NCBI GenBank assembly: GCA_029449245.1
Contig: JANATF010000008.1
Location: forward strand, 186,001 to 250,000
Direction of reading: 5' to 3'
Origin: Mortierella alpina
Lineage: Eukaryota > Mortierellomycota > Mortierellomycetes > Mortierellales > Mortierellaceae
DNA length: 64,000 nucleotides
Shown piece by piece: positions 10,751-22,632 of this stretch. The notes beneath the pieces are model-generated. The model was not told where the DNA came from and did no database searches. It saw only the letters and a program-made list of their open reading frames with translations. The stretch's first letter is position 1. Every line of letters starts with the position of its first letter. A program made the translations under genes and the position numbers.

Positions 10751-13221
10751 CTATTTCAGGCTCATTTTCCTCTCCCGCTCCTTCTCATCCCTAATGTGTT
10801 GTCGCTCCGCGTTTCCTTCCCAGTAATACTGCTTGTCTTGGTCTTCCTTTGAAGACGCCGTAGACGATAGGTCTGCCCTGCTCCCACCTTCATCATCGTC
10901 GTACCCAATCTTGGCCGTGCCGCTGACCTCGGCACTTCCTGCCTGCCTAACAAACTCGTGGACATGGCTCACAGCCATCTCGGGGGTCTTTTTGTAGCCC
11001 ATGAGAAATCCTTGCAGTTGAGCAATCGAAAAGGTCTGGTCCGGTATCGCGCTCGCAAACTGCACTGCCAACTCCTCTGTCCGCTGTTGCCTCACGGCGT
11101 CCTGTGCTTCACGTTCAGATTCTGTCCTCTGTGACAGCAGTGGCGATGATTCTCCAGCGTTGCCGTCGGGTTTCACCTTGTTCGATTGTGAGCTGAGAAT
11201 AGCTTTGGGCGGCTCATCCGCCTGGGGTGTTGCTGGGGGGTGGGGAAAGAATTTGATGAAGAGCTCTTGGGCTTGAGATCGGGTTGCTTTTCCGAACCTA
11301 GCTCTCACGTCCACGCGGCCAGGGCGGATCAGCGCCTCATCCAGTCGATCCAGATGGCTATGATATACCAAGGCGACGATCCTTGAGGTCAGTCACCTTC
11401 ACTACAAGCGAGATATCAACCAGTGTTGAAAGGTATGCGAATGTATGCATCCCTTACTTTGTTGTCATGCAGAGCATGCGACCCTCCTGAGCTGATACAC
11501 CATCGACAGAGTTGAGGAGTCCAGAGAAGGTGATTCCAGTAGCTGCATCCTTGGACTCTCTCTGGACAAACGCCGCATCCACATCCTCGATAAGTAAAAG
11601 GCATCGTGAAGGGGTATCCGAGACAAGCTCCGACAAAGTATCGTCGGTCAGATTCTTGCTGGAGAGATTGACAACGTAAATGTTCAACCCAAGCTCTCCT
11701 GCCAATGCATGGATGAACGATGTTTTCCCTGTTCCTGGAGTTCCATACAGAAGCAACTGGTAGTGGAAAGCAGAATGGTTATGAATCGCTGAAATCTCCA
11801 AATCGAGTCAAAAGTTATTGCAGTCCACGCTTACCCCACGTCTGAAGGGGAGGCCACGCTCCGCGTACCAACTCTCGCTGGCAAAAAATTCTTTGGCATC
11901 ATTAACGATATAGTTTTTCAGCTTCGGGTCCATTACAATGGTATCCAGAGGTCTATTCAAGCAAAGTTCACAATCGCACTACCGTGAGTCAACAAAAAAA
12001 AACCAGAGCCACTTTTGTTTCCTGTCTGATAGATAGTTCTGAGATCAAGAGACACAAACCTCTTTGGCCTAGACTTTGTCCGCCTCCAGGCTCCGTACTG
12101 ATCTGCTTGGAAAATGACAGTGCGCGCCTTGTCTCGGTCTATAAATTTACGTTGTGCCTCCATGATCAAAGATTGAATGAGCTCGCGGGAGCGACCCAAA
12201 GTACTGATGGTGATATTCTCTACTGCTGCTCCTGAAGTCGCCACGGTGGATCCGGCCGGCCGGACGCGCTCTCGGTACAACTAAGCGAATATCAAGTTTG
12301 CACTTTCCTGTTAGTATCAATCAAATGTTAACAGTGCAGAAAAACGAGAACGAAGTTTTGAGGCACAAGGTGTTTGCAGGTTCGATCTGCAAGTGTACGC
12401 ACCCACAACAGTCGATTCTTATACCAAAAGAAGTGTAGGCCAGGTGCTGGTAGATAGTACGTTGCGGTCACGGCACTGTCTCCGCCTTCACCATTGATTT
12501 TCTGCGCGCCCCTGGCGATGGTTGTTGACACTGAAAACTGTGTTGCCTTCTTGGAGTAAGGATGATCACTGAGCCAGTTCTACATATTCAAAAGCGCGTT
12601 AATATCTCCTGACCAACAAGGACCGTACATCACCATAAAAAAGTAGCCGCACACTGACACACCAGAATCCAACTATATGACTCGTCCCTGGAGTCAAACT
12701 CTGCAGTGACGACGATCCTCTTTTTCAGATACTCGATTGCATGGGATCCGAGGACTCTTATGCCCGCAAGGAGTCCTCCTATCAACGCCAGCTGAAATCC
12801 TCCGGCTGCGAACTAGTTAGGTATGATGAGGGGGCCAGAGAATAAAAAGGGATCAGCACAAGCTTCCTCCAGGTTCCGAGACAACTTTTGTTTGTTGCAG
12901 CGGTACGCGTTGTACCTGGTTGTCGCCAAGACCCAGTTTCTCAGAGGCACTCGAGACGATCTTGCCGATATCCTGAGCTCCCTCGGGCAGGGATACGAAC
13001 CCGCGTTGACCAGATACAGCCAAACCGCCAAGGAAGGAGCTTTTCACAACAGTGGCTAGGAATGGACGCGCTCCATTCGCTGCATGGGCGGTAGCTCCTG
13101 CTCTAAAGCCCATTCCCAGTAGGCCAGAGCAGGACGACATGAGCAAGGGATGGGTGCCCGTGCCATTCATGCCAACCATGGCCGCTGTAGTGTACAGCCT
13201 GCCCAACGGAAGTTGCGGCAT
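10751..13221 (-). CDS. BCS1: Mitochondrial AAA chaperone BCS1
   Basis: BCS1-type AAA ATPase of the mitochondrial inner membrane, which inserts the Rieske Fe-S subunit into respiratory complex III. Seven exons on the minus strand (12916-13221, 12663-12812, 12403-12579, 12060-12280, 11835-11952, 11458-11756, 10751-11357) give 625 residues. Evidence: a hydrophobic segment near 103-125 after a basic N-terminus; the BCS1-specific block with DSRDESYSW; RPKRPLDTIVMD; WYAERGLPFRRG; Walker A GTPGTGKT (329-336); Walker B CLLLIEDVDAAF; and the TTNHLDRLDEALIRPGRVD arginine-finger region. It is longer than yeast Bcs1 (456) because of N-terminal residues and a low-complexity C-terminal insertion after FFPHPPATPQ. 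Only 62 bases separate its stop from that of the convergent G-patch gene. Confidence 0.93.
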
Positions 13222-13891
13222 CGCGAGGGTGTGGGTTGAAAGGATTGAAAGGAAAGAGATCAAATGGACGGCCAGTGAGGAAAAAAGAAAATTTTCGATT
13301 CATGAGCTGCTGCTACCCTCATAAACCCCGCCACAGGGTAACAACACATCCCTGCCATGGCACCCACATCTGCCGTGAAAGGTACACCCGAACGTATTTT
13401 CCGGCATGCAATGCCTGCTTTGACCACATCGCGATATGTGTGGAAGGAAATTGCACACGCGATAGCCTGGCAGCAGGCAGCTCTTAACGCGTGGATGACG
13501 CGAAAATTCACCATCCTGAGGATCTAGGACCTCAGATGTTCAGATGTTCAGGGCTTTGTCACCTTGGTGCCCTGGCTGTTGTAGTAGCAGGCCCCACTGT
13601 GTCCAGCATCCATGGCAGACGGGCTACCAAGGCTGTAGTACTGACTGCAGCTGCTGCTTCTCTGTGGGTTCAGGAGTTTGTTCTTTTGTTCCGCCCAAAG
13701 TTTTTTTACGCCCAACTCAAAAAGAGCCGTCCAAAAAAATGGTCTGATCCTCTCTTCTTCACCGACATCCATCGACCCATACATCCCTCAAAGAGAACCC
13801 ACAAGCACGACATCCCTCCGTCCACGTCAACTCAACACCTCAACTACAAACCCAGGGACAAGCCTCACAGAAGCCAACATAAAGAAGCGTC
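13222..13891. promoter_or_regulatory. Shared divergent promoter region, BCS1/TMEM128-like
   Basis: The 670 bases between two divergently transcribed genes carry no open frame of recognisable family. The part before 13892 is rich in C, A and short C/T tracts, as in other leaders of this window. No clear TATA box is visible in either direction. Confidence 0.4.
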
Positions 13892-14976
13892 ATGGCCCAA
13901 TCAGGACAATACATTTCAAAAGATGCCGCAATAGAGAATCGTTCAAAGATTGACGCCACGCTGGTCCAGGAATCTGCAGGACAAGGTGACAACACCGTTC
14001 ACGGTAAACCTCCACGCTGACATATCACTTTTGTCCTCTCAGCTACAAACCCCCCCACCGTTCCCAAGCAATGACGACGGGGGAGACACCCTTACCTTTA
14101 TTTTACACGCTTACCCGCCGATAGGCATCCCACCCTTCACGGTGCCTCGCGCGGACGGCACGCTCGAAGCCAGTCCCGACATCCGATCAAACGCGCCCCG
14201 GACAGCCACAGCAAGGATGATGCGCAGGCGCCAGGGGGAAATGGCTCGAGGCGATCAGGACGGCGACGGTGACCACACCAACCAACAGGGCTATCGCGAT
14301 GGAAGTGACGATCACCAGAACGAGGACGGGACCGGGAACAAGGGCGGTCGAAGCGGACGCAACGGCGGGCACCACCACCCTCATGCGCAACAGAGCAGCG
14401 GACTCGGAGGCGCCTATGCATCAGGATTCACCTCCAAGAGACCATTACTGCAACGATTACGCAAGGCCGCCATGCCCACCCTCGTCGGTGGACTCTTTGC
14501 TTGGTACTTTGACGCCGTCGGAGTCTTGATCTACCGCAATGATCCACGCATCAAAGGGTATGTGTACATACGGGTGGAGGGTTGTTTTCGACGTGACCTC
14601 ATTGTGAGACTCGGATGTCCGGCACGGCATTGGATCGGAGAATAATCTCCCGAACAAAAAAGTAGAATACTGACGCATCTCCACTTTCCTCTCTGGACAT
14701 AGAAATCTTTTGACCTTCTCGCTCCTGTGCTTACTGACGATGCTCTCCATCTTCTTTTACCTCGAGTTTATCCGACCACGACTCCTCAAGAAGCCCACAG
14801 TCTATGTGAATTGGGAAAAGGAACTTCTCTATCCCGTTCGCATCGCCACCGCATGTCTAGTCGTGGGCCTTTTTGGTGCAAATATCGCGCTATGGCCCGT
14901 GTGGCACTTTGCGACCGTGCTCGTCCTGACTGCTCTTGCAGTTGCCGCTGTCAATGTGTTAGGCATCGTTTTCTAG
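13892..14976 (+). CDS. TMEM128-like four-span membrane protein
   Basis: Three exons (13892-14003, 14125-14557, 14703-14976) give 272 residues. The first 150 residues are polar and Gly/Asp/His-rich. Four hydrophobic segments then occupy about 155-175, 183-207, 228-248 and 250-270. The segment GANIALWPVWHFAT is close to the NIALWHVW signature I know from the TMEM128 family, and the LRKAAMPTLVGGLFAWYFD start of the first pair also fits. TMEM128 proteins are small endomembrane proteins of poorly known role. The ATG at 13892 is the only start that splices in phase to both later exons. The long disordered N-terminus is unusual for the family. Family assignment is moderate. Confidence 0.65.
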
Positions 14977-15260
14977 CAAAAAAGCACCCTTTGGCTCAAC
15001 AATATAATGAAAAAGTGGCCGGATCTCCTCGGCATTCTCCTGGAACGACTCAAAAGTAAATCCCGGCGTGTCTTTATGTGTGCAGAGCGAATCTATAAAT
15101 GAAAAAGAGGATATGCCTCTAGTTCATCTTGGAGACCTCCAAACGGGTCCTTTCCTTATCAGCGTCCTCATTGCTATCATTGGTCAGACAAGAGGATATG
15201 TAGATGGGTCAGATATCATGCCTGAAAACACGCCTGCGAATGCTCCCAGACTTGATCTAC

Positions 15261-17659
15261 TTACAATGTGGCACTCAGAGGCGAAGAGCCAGCTCGTGAG
15301 GATCCTCTTGAGGATGAGCCCTGACGGTGAACACCAGGTCGTCCTGCTCCCGACTCCAAATCCTCATCATTGTCGTGATCCGCGTCAAAATCATCCTCAT
15401 CTTCATCCTCTTCGCCAATGTCAAACATGGCGACCTCATCATCGTCCATTTCATAGTCGCGACGCTGAGGGCGGAGCTTCACACCCGTCAACCCCATGGC
15501 CTCGGCTGCACGAGCGTTGTTCAGGTCTGCATGCTCGTCATTCTCATCAAAATCTTCCGTTTCCAGTTGATCGATTCCGTACCGCTAGTAAGGTGAAGAT
15601 GAAGTAAAGAGAAGAACGTTCAGTATGAATATACATAGCAATCGCTCAGGCCAAAAAAAAAAACATGGAGTCTCTCTCCTGTTCGTATTACCTTATTGTT
15701 CTCTGTTGGTCGCCACAAGATGACAATGACAGTGAAGACGAACAAGTACAAGATGTTCAACCAACCATCCAGCAGGAACCACTTGATGCGCCAATGCGTC
15801 GCAGGCCAGTCCTCGCCATCCAGATTCATAAAGTTAAGGGTGTTGATCACAAAGAAAGCGCAGAGAACCGCGAGAGAGAACGCCAACAGGCGCCAAAGAC
15901 GCGTGTACATCTTGACCTTCTCCGTTTGACGGCGCAAATTGAGAGTCGCAATGGTTGAAGTCAAAGACTGCAGAGTCCAGATGTAAAAGCTGGTCATGGT
16001 CAACGCCAAGGGTACAACAACCATAAGCACAATCATGGCGCTCACGTCATCGACAGGGGACATGGTTCCAGCAGAGTAGATGACTCCAAACAGAAACTGA
16101 GCCAAACTAAGCATAATGACTTTCTTCATGGTGCTGCCCAGTGTTGGCCTAAAATGAAAAGGCAGATAAACAGATGTGGTGAGAATACAAGGTATGGCGG
16201 CAAACACCTATCTGCTGTGAAAGTGACTACCAGTACATACTTGACGACACCGTAACCCATAGAGACAATTAACAGCATAAAGAGTGACAAGCTGTTTCGA
16301 CCAGAGTTGAGGATGGCGACGAGGACCAGCAAAGCGATGGCTATAATAGTAACGTCAAAGCGAATGAAGTATGACCAAGTCAGAACGTGGGAGGAGTCTT
16401 GATATGCATATTGCGAAAGCGATTCAAAGACCAAAGACACAATAATCTTACAAGATTCTCCAGTTTTGTTGAAGTCATCCCAGTAGCCCCAGTTGAAGGC
16501 CATTTCGACCATTAGGAAAAGGATCACGCCAGAGATGAAGTGCTGCACTGTCAAGATCTCGCGCCAGTGCTTCGCGCAGAGGATCATCCAGACAATTCCG
16601 ATGCTCATATAGATCAGCGAAAGGGCTCCGTAGAACTACAGTGCAAGATTTGATGCGGTAGATTTGATGCGGCATGAGTGCGGAGCGTCAATTTCGCGTT
16701 GGACGTGAACACTGAGCAACCCGGACCAGAAATGCACTCCGGCAGCCCCTGCATAATTCACTTACAGGCAGTTTTGGGAAATCCGTTCCAGCCAAAAGTC
16801 CATAGTTGTTGTTGAATTCGATGGCTCCCGAGTACGAGGATTCCATGCCGTTGACGTCCAAGGGCCAGGTCATCACACAGTAATACCCTGTTTTCTGCAC
16901 ATGGTAGTCGACAAACTGGATGCCATGACTCTCCTCCAACGAAAAGTTGAGTGCTGAGGAGACAACTGTCGACGGTGCGGATGTATCAACAATGACCTGG
17001 CCACTTTGCGCCTCCGTGCAGATGCCGGCCTTTAATGCCTCGGTGTCACATATGTAGATGGGCTGTGGCGGCGGGATGAGGGAATATAGAATACATTATT
17101 ACGTCTCGTTAACTATTTAAATCCCTTGGCCCTCCGGCTCACTGATATGAGCAAAGCCTGTGAGCTTACCTGTCCGTTCGTGTCGCGCTTTCCAACAAGA
17201 TGACGATCGTTCCACTCAAAGATTACAACGAGAGAGTTGCCTGTTGACTCTTTGTGCATGACAACTACAATTTCGAAAGCAATGAGGTTAATGTCACTCA
17301 ACCATCAGATTATGCGCTGCAAGGGTCCATTTTAACTCTTCTCGCTCGCTGCCTTTCCGACCAAGCGAAAGCTCTTGGCCGCCTCCATACCTTTGATTTC
17401 ACTATTGTTGGTGTTGGGACTTGAGGCATACATGCCTCCACATCCGCCTTTGCGCTGGTCGCTGTCCTGTTCAAGATGAATGCACAGCCGTACTGAGCGC
17501 GTTAATAAGGGTCCTCTGTTGTTGTCTGAATACAGGTGATCTCGTTTCCAACAAGACCCTGCTTACAATTGGGAGTTTGAAAGCGTCTGTGCATGAGAGT
17601 TGGAGTAAGGCCGAGATGACGACGAGCCCGCAGAGAAGCAACCTTCTCGAAGGAATCAT
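15261..17659 (-). CDS. PTM1: PTM1/GPR107-type seven-TM protein (LUSTR family)
   Basis: Lung-seven-transmembrane receptor family, like yeast Ptm1 and human GPR107/108, normally in Golgi/endosomal membranes. Seven minus-strand exons (17567-17659, 17391-17466, 17170-17264, 16766-17062, 16241-16635, 15692-16148, 15261-15584) give 578 residues. A signal peptide (about 1-25) is followed by a lumenal domain containing the GGCGGMY and LVVIFEWNDRHLVG strands and cysteines. Seven membrane spans start at FYGALSLIYMSIGIVW (188), including FNWGYWDDFNKTG between spans and a last span ending WRPTENNK. The cytosolic tail is strongly acidic (DIGEEDEDEDDFD). The second exon was chosen by frame: its acceptor gives DSDQRKGGCGGMY, the only phase-consistent option. 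Confidence 0.88.
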
Positions 17660-18086
17660 GGTGATGGCGCGTGTGTATGAGGATGCGGAATAGTATGGAT
17701 AAAAAGTGTGTGTGAGGGATGAGAATAGAAATGCCCTTGCCCGAGGCGCTTGGTCAAGCTGGCAGGTTGAGGAATGCTGACGAGATAGGGGAGAAAATAG
17801 GAAGCGCCACGTAGAAAGGGACGACGTCTCTTGATGACAGGGGTTTGGGTGAAGGCAGAAGAGGGTGTGCAAGACACCAGCTCCAAAAATAGTGGCAAGG
17901 GCGAGTGGCTTGGTAACAGAAGGCACTCTTCAGGCAGGGTGCTCTCTGGAAGAAATTACTCTCTCTCTTCCACTCTGCTTCCCATTACCCCTCTTCAACC
18001 TTTCAGCTAAAACTCGTTGGCTGTCTTCGTCCTAGTTCACACTCCTCTCTTTCCCAAACCAGTCAACAGCATCGTCCTACAGCACC
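17660..18086. promoter_or_regulatory. Divergent promoter, PTM1/RTF2
   Basis: The 427 bases between divergent start codons are C/T-rich on the RTF2 side (17940-18080). No other gene is visible. Confidence 0.4.
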
Positions 18087-19142
18087 ATGGGTTGTGACGG
18101 AGGCTCCATTCCCAAGCGGGACGAACTCGTCAAACAGAAGCAGAGACAGGCCAAGGTCGACCAAAACATCCTCAACAGAGTCCACTGGTTCACCTGTGCC
18201 CTGTCCAAAAAGGCCCTCATCGCCCCCGTTGTGGCATGCGGCCTCGGAAAACTCTACAACAGAGACGCCATCCTGGAATTCCTCCTCGACAGAACCGCCT
18301 ACGGCGACGGCGACCAGATTTGTCAGCACATCAAGTCGCTCAAGGACGTGGTCACCCTCCAGCTGGAACCCAACCCCTCGTTTTCAGAGAGCCACTCGCC
18401 CAGCCTGACCAACCATGACCAGGAACCAGTCGCTCGCTATGTCTGTCCCATCACCATGAAGGAAATGAATGGAAAGCACCGCTTTGTCTACTTGGATACT
18501 TGCGGATGTGTCATGTCTGAGCAAGCAATGAAGGAGATCCCCTCCAAGACTTGCATCAAGGTAAAAAGAGAGAGAGGGCACCTTGTTTCGCTAGTGCCAA
18601 CATCTACGATTCTTCTGAAAACTGAACAACTAACCCCCTCCTTCCTCCTCCCTTGCAATTGGCATTGTCCACAATAGTGCACCAAGCCCTTCGATTCCTA
18701 CAACGTGGTGGTCCTGAATCCCAAACCTGAAGAACTTGAGGTCATGGAAGCAGCACTTGGAGAGAAACAGGCAAGGATACTGGCAGAAAAGAAGGAAAAG
18801 AAAAAGGCCAAAGCCATCAAGAAGGAACTTGCTCAGCTCAACAGCGCTGATCCAAGCATGCTGGATACCGCCTCGTCAAGCAAGCGGAAGCTGGATGAGG
18901 CCACGGAGTCACCAAAGCACAGCAACAAAAGGCAGCATGTTGCGGTTGCAGATATTCCCCTTCTTGTCCAGCATCAGCAGCGGGCTGCAACCTTGTCCTC
19001 GACTCAGTCCTTGACCGCCGCCGTGGCTGCCAAGGTCGCTGAGCAGATGGCTGCTAATGCCTCTCGTCAAAAATCTTCAGCGATCCAGTCTCTATACAAC
19101 AAAAGCGGCCGTGCATCAAAGGAGAACTTTATGAACCGCTGA
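18087..19142 (+). CDS. RTF2: Replication termination factor 2 (RTF2) homologue
   Basis: RTF2 family protein with degenerate RING-like fingers. In fission yeast it acts at replication barriers and in splicing; in animals it travels with replisomes. Two exons (18087-18560, 18678-19142) give 312 residues. The start MGCDGGSIPKRDELV is the family hallmark. The first finger region is VHWFTCALSKKALIAPVVAC with LYNRDAILEFLL (about 32-70). The second finger is RYVCPITMKEMNGKHRFVYL, then CGCVMSEQA, with a last Cys pair element split by the intron (TCIK/CTKPF). The C-terminal half is basic and coiled (EKKEKKKAKAIKKELAQL) and Ser/Ala-rich. Confidence 0.92.
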
Positions 19143-19437
19143 GGCAGAAAAAAAAAGACGACGTTCTTGCGCCAAACTTTCTTATCAATGTATATCTAGC
19201 TAGTCTCTGTAGTATTATTAAAATCGTTTTCACTCCACTTGAAAAAAGAGTTGGCACTTCTGCGCACTTCCTTGCACACCCTGAATCGATAACAACACAA
19301 AAAAAAAAAAAAAAAGAATCGATAACAACACTGTCAGTGGGACTCAAAAGTGAATCAAAGGTCAAAAGCGAAGCAAAAAGAGAGAAAGCAACGAAAAGAG
19401 TGAGGAAAAGGTCAACCTCCCGGCCGGAAGAAGATGC

Positions 19438-19443
19438 AAAAAA
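19438..19443 (-). terminator. Pol III T-run terminator of tRNA-Trp
   Basis: Six T residues on the minus strand begin two bases after the tRNA discriminator base, a typical RNA polymerase III stop. Confidence 0.8.
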
Positions 19444-19445
19444 GA

Positions 19446-19518
19446 TGGAGAATGAGAGACTTGAACTCCCGACCTTCCGCTTTGGAGACGGACGCGCTGC
19501 CAATTGCGCCAATCCTCC
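19446..19518 (-). tRNA. tRNA-Trp (CCA anticodon)
   Basis: A complete 73-nt cloverleaf on the minus strand including the discriminator A. Acceptor GGAGGAT pairs with ATTCTCC (one G-T). The D arm is GCGC/GCGC. The anticodon stem is TCCGT/GCGGA with loop CTCCAAA, giving anticodon CCA. The T arm is GGGAG/CTCTC with loop TTCAAGT. No intron is present. The A and B boxes are intact and a T-run follows, so it should be transcribed. Confidence 0.93.
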
Positions 19519-19770
19519 GATGGATATTCGATGAAGAAAGTTATTGTTGAGAGCCTTCATGAATACGAGGACACTTCAAGCTCCGTCGCTCAAGAGCAGT
19601 ATATCACGTGATTTACCTATATATCACCTGATATACGGCTCGAGGCACGGGCACCCTGGCAGCGGGCTCCAGTGTACACTCCATGGGTAGTTTTCAAATG
19701 ATTTCACGAGGCAAGCAACTTGATAGTGGTCAGTTACTAGAAAGCACGAAGGTGCACCAGCTTTTATGCT
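19519..19770. other. Spacer with CACGTG element
   Basis: Holds two near-repeats of TATATCAC-TGAT; the first (about 19603) contains the palindromic E-box CACGTG. No gene is visible. The stretch 19143-19445 on the other side of the tRNA has only an A-run (about 19300-19315) and the RTF2 3' flank. Confidence 0.35.
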
Positions 19771-20765
19771 CTATCGGTACCAGGAGGTCAAGGCGATACG
19801 TTCGTTGAAGGCAGGTAGGACAGCATGATCCATCACGCCACTCAGGAAAACTACACAACGTCCAGCCATAGGTGCAACATCAATCTGCTTCTCTTCTTCG
19901 TCTCCCATGCCCTTGTCAAAGATCCTCAGCTCGCCACCATCTCCTTGCTTCCAGTCAGGGTTGAAATAGACGATTGCCTATGGCAAAAAAAAAAAAAAAA
20001 AAAAAAAAAAGAAGCTTGTTATGTAACCAGCGGGTATACCAATCCGATCCTTTGTCAAGTGAACCTTACAGTCACACGGCGCTGGTCTCGATCTTCTCGG
20101 TCGCTGGTCGGGAACGAATCCCTGTGGCGCTCATAGTGGCTCGAGTCCGGTGGATAGTATGCCAGCTGGTACTCTGCCTGTCCATGCAGATGCACCACCT
20201 TGGCCAGATCCTCGTGCAACTCCTTCGAAAACCAATCTACGCACCGATTTAATGCCGACGATTGTTCCAGAAACTTGGATCCTGGCGACACCCAGATCGT
20301 GTAGTCGCCTCGAGCATTCCCCTCGCGAAAGGGATCCTCCTCCGCATTATGCTTCCCACTCGCCTTGTCCATCTGTCCAGCGTTGAACATGTGCGTGGCC
20401 CATTCACGAACGTTCTGGATGACAGAAGATTCGATCACGGATTCGAGGACAGTGTATCCCTTTTCAAATAGTTCGTTGGCGTTGTCCGCTGTGAGTACCT
20501 TGAAGGAGGCAGGATCTACATCCTCGTTGAACAGTTCTTGCGCCAGGAGAAGCGGCGGCATAGACGCATCCAGGTGCTGAAGCAGCTCCATCTCAGAGAT
20601 TTCCTCGACTTCCTCCTCTTCCTCTACCCCTTCCTCGTATTCGTAATCGGATGGCAAGGATTCCACATCGTCTCCAGGAAAAGGTGGCAAGTCCGCGTCC
20701 TTGGAGGCGGCGTATTTCATAATGCGGCTAGCGAGTGCATCGTCATGTGAATCGGTTGGGTCCAT
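19771..20765 (-). CDS. 2-oxoglutarate/Fe(II) oxygenase (prolyl-4-hydroxylase-like fold)
   Basis: Likely an iron- and 2-oxoglutarate-dependent hydroxylase of the 2OG-FeII_Oxy_3 type. Two minus-strand exons (20070-20765, 19771-19977) give 300 residues. An acidic N-terminus (VEEEEEVEEISE) precedes the double-stranded beta-helix. The iron ligands are visible as H214-R-D216 in HYERHRDSFP and H283 in MDHAVLPAF, with R292 (ERIALTSW) as the 2-oxoglutarate anchor. YFNPDWKQGDGGELRIF links them. The substrate is unknown; prolyl or lysyl hydroxylation of a protein is possible. The 92-nt intron contains a 26-base A run just upstream of exon 2 in plus orientation. Confidence 0.85.
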
Positions 20766-20900
20766 GATGGTTGTTGCTCGAAGAATGGTGCTGAGGCGAT
20801 GGAAGGTGCTTTTTTTTTTATTTTTTTTGTGCGCGTCCTTATCGGGGTCGGTGACTGTGTGCGTGCGCTATCGAACGACGTTGCTGAATTGAGTTGGAAT

Positions 20901-22152
20901 TCATGCAAGGGCCTTGTCCTTTGGGTTCAACTCCGATTTCCCTTTCGTGTAGAGCGAGGCTGCCTCGTGCTGAAGTCCTTTTGCCTGACGCTGGATGGTA
21001 TTTCCTCGATCAGCGAGTGTGGCCTTTTGACTCATCAACGCGGCCACGACCTCACTTCTAAGCGAATCTACCTCCCTTTGCAGTATAGATAGGCTAGGCG
21101 AGTTAATATCCAAGCAGAGAACATATACCCGCATGAGCCTGAGTAATGGCACAGGCGAACTGACCTGACCGATTTGAGCATATCGTCTAGCTCCTGTTGA
21201 AACGCGGCTCGAAGTTCTGATTGATAAAAAGCAACGGTCAATACCGAAGTCTGCATAAAGCTAAAGCGCTCGAGAGAACATGGCCCCACTTCATACCTTG
21301 CAGCCGTTCTGCAAATTCGTCTGCGCTGATAGGCACAGTAAAGTTAGGAGGCGCCTGCGAGGATTGTGAAGCTCGAGGGCCTTGTTCAACGACGCGTAGA
21401 TCCACCGGGTCTGCATCCCTGCTTATTTGATCCTCTATAGCCTCAGTGTTGTCTATTTGCCGTCTCGTTCCTGCTATGTTGATCCCCTGTTCGCCAGCGA
21501 TCTGAGAGATGGAAGGTGGGCTTAATGCTGGCGAGACATCCGATAAGAACTTGTCGATTTCATCAAGAGCATAGGGCGTATTTGAGGCTAACGATGGCGA
21601 ATGTGGTAGCATAGGATCATCGTCGATGGGCGTAGGCGATCTGGATCTCAAGGAGTGGTCCATAGCATCCGATAAAAGCCAAGCCTCCATAAAATCGTCC
21701 TGGGAGGGTGAATGTTCGAGCACAGAGTTATGGTCAAGGGCGCTGGTGGTACACTCACTCGTCGGCGATTTTTGGCGGCGTTTGAGTCGCTTTGTGCTTC
21801 GTTGGCTGTCAGGTATATTATGCTTCTCCTCAAAAAGCTCGTCCATGTCAGGTAGTGAGTCCTGGCTTGCTTTATCGCGTTGCTGTTGGTGGAGGTTGCT
21901 TGAGGATCCGAAGCAAAACTTTAGTGGCGTGCTACTGTTGCTAGTAGTATGTCCGGCTCCAGGTTTGCTCCCTGCCTCCTTCTTTATGTTGGAGGAAGTC
22001 TGTTCTCGGTAGTCAGAGTTGGTGTGTCGCCTGTGGAGGTCAGAGAAGGTGGTCCAGGGCTTAATGTTGTTATCTTGGCCAACATCAGACGCTAGAAGAA
22101 GCTCTCGTGGCAGTGGTGGCGGTTTGCGGAGTGAAGGGTGAGATCTACGCAT
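20901..22152 (-). CDS. Unrecognised Ser-rich protein with C-terminal coiled coil
   Basis: I do not recognise a family. Exons 21297-22152, 21165-21216 and 20901-21075 on the minus strand give 360 residues. The first 250 are polar, Ser/Pro/Asp-rich and probably disordered, with a basic patch KRLKRRQK and many SP/TP sites. From about 275 (FTVPISADEFAERLQ) the chain is helical; joining exon 2 to exon 3 through the GTCAGT donor gives a continuous amphipathic heptad pattern (ELDDMLKSVREVDSLRSEVV). A nuclear or spindle/kinetochore-type adaptor is conceivable but not shown. The stop is 135 bases from the start of the neighbouring oxygenase, on the same strand. Confidence 0.65.
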
Positions 22153-22632
22153 AGCTGCTGTGTAGGGAGGTGGTTAGAAAGAAAAGAGGCTGATGAAGCC
22201 TTCAACAGAATTCTGCTAGAAGAATATTTATTTCCAGGCATGATGTCAGGGCAGCACGGGGTTAAATCCACACAAGCATATAGCCAGCCGCACTGAGTTT
22301 TTTCGACCTCACTGCTTTTTTTGCTTTCGATCAAGGTAATGGGTCAATGCCGCCGTGCCAAACACCTACTTGAATCTGCGGATGAACTCTCAAACAACAA
22401 CACTACATCAGCCTACAGACGGCAGACAGCAAGAGCCAAAGGAACCTCAATAATGCAACTGATTTTCAACAAAGCCAGACAAGGATGACCCCCCTCTCCG
22501 TGCTCTATTATCATCACCCCGCCCGCTACCCTGGAGTTAGCCACGAAACTAACAGTGGCGCATATGCGTTGTCTCGCTATAGAAAACGGAAACGAGAATA
22601 CCACCCGAAATCGTCCACTAGAAGCACTAAAC
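22153..22632. promoter_or_regulatory. Divergent promoter region upstream of 4E-BP gene
   Basis: These 480 bases separate divergent genes. No TATA box is obvious. A short C-rich tract near 22485 lies ahead of the 4E-BP start. No other coding signal is convincing. Confidence 0.4.

Noticed and set aside
12375-12400. GCAGGTTCGATCTGC, resembling a tRNA T-arm
   Set aside because: It lies in a BCS1 splice junction region; no anticodon or acceptor stems can be drawn around it.
21121-21164. A 26-base intron between coiled-coil exons of the unknown protein
   Set aside because: Too short to splice; a longer intron from the same donor to the AG at 21076 restores a continuous coiled coil.
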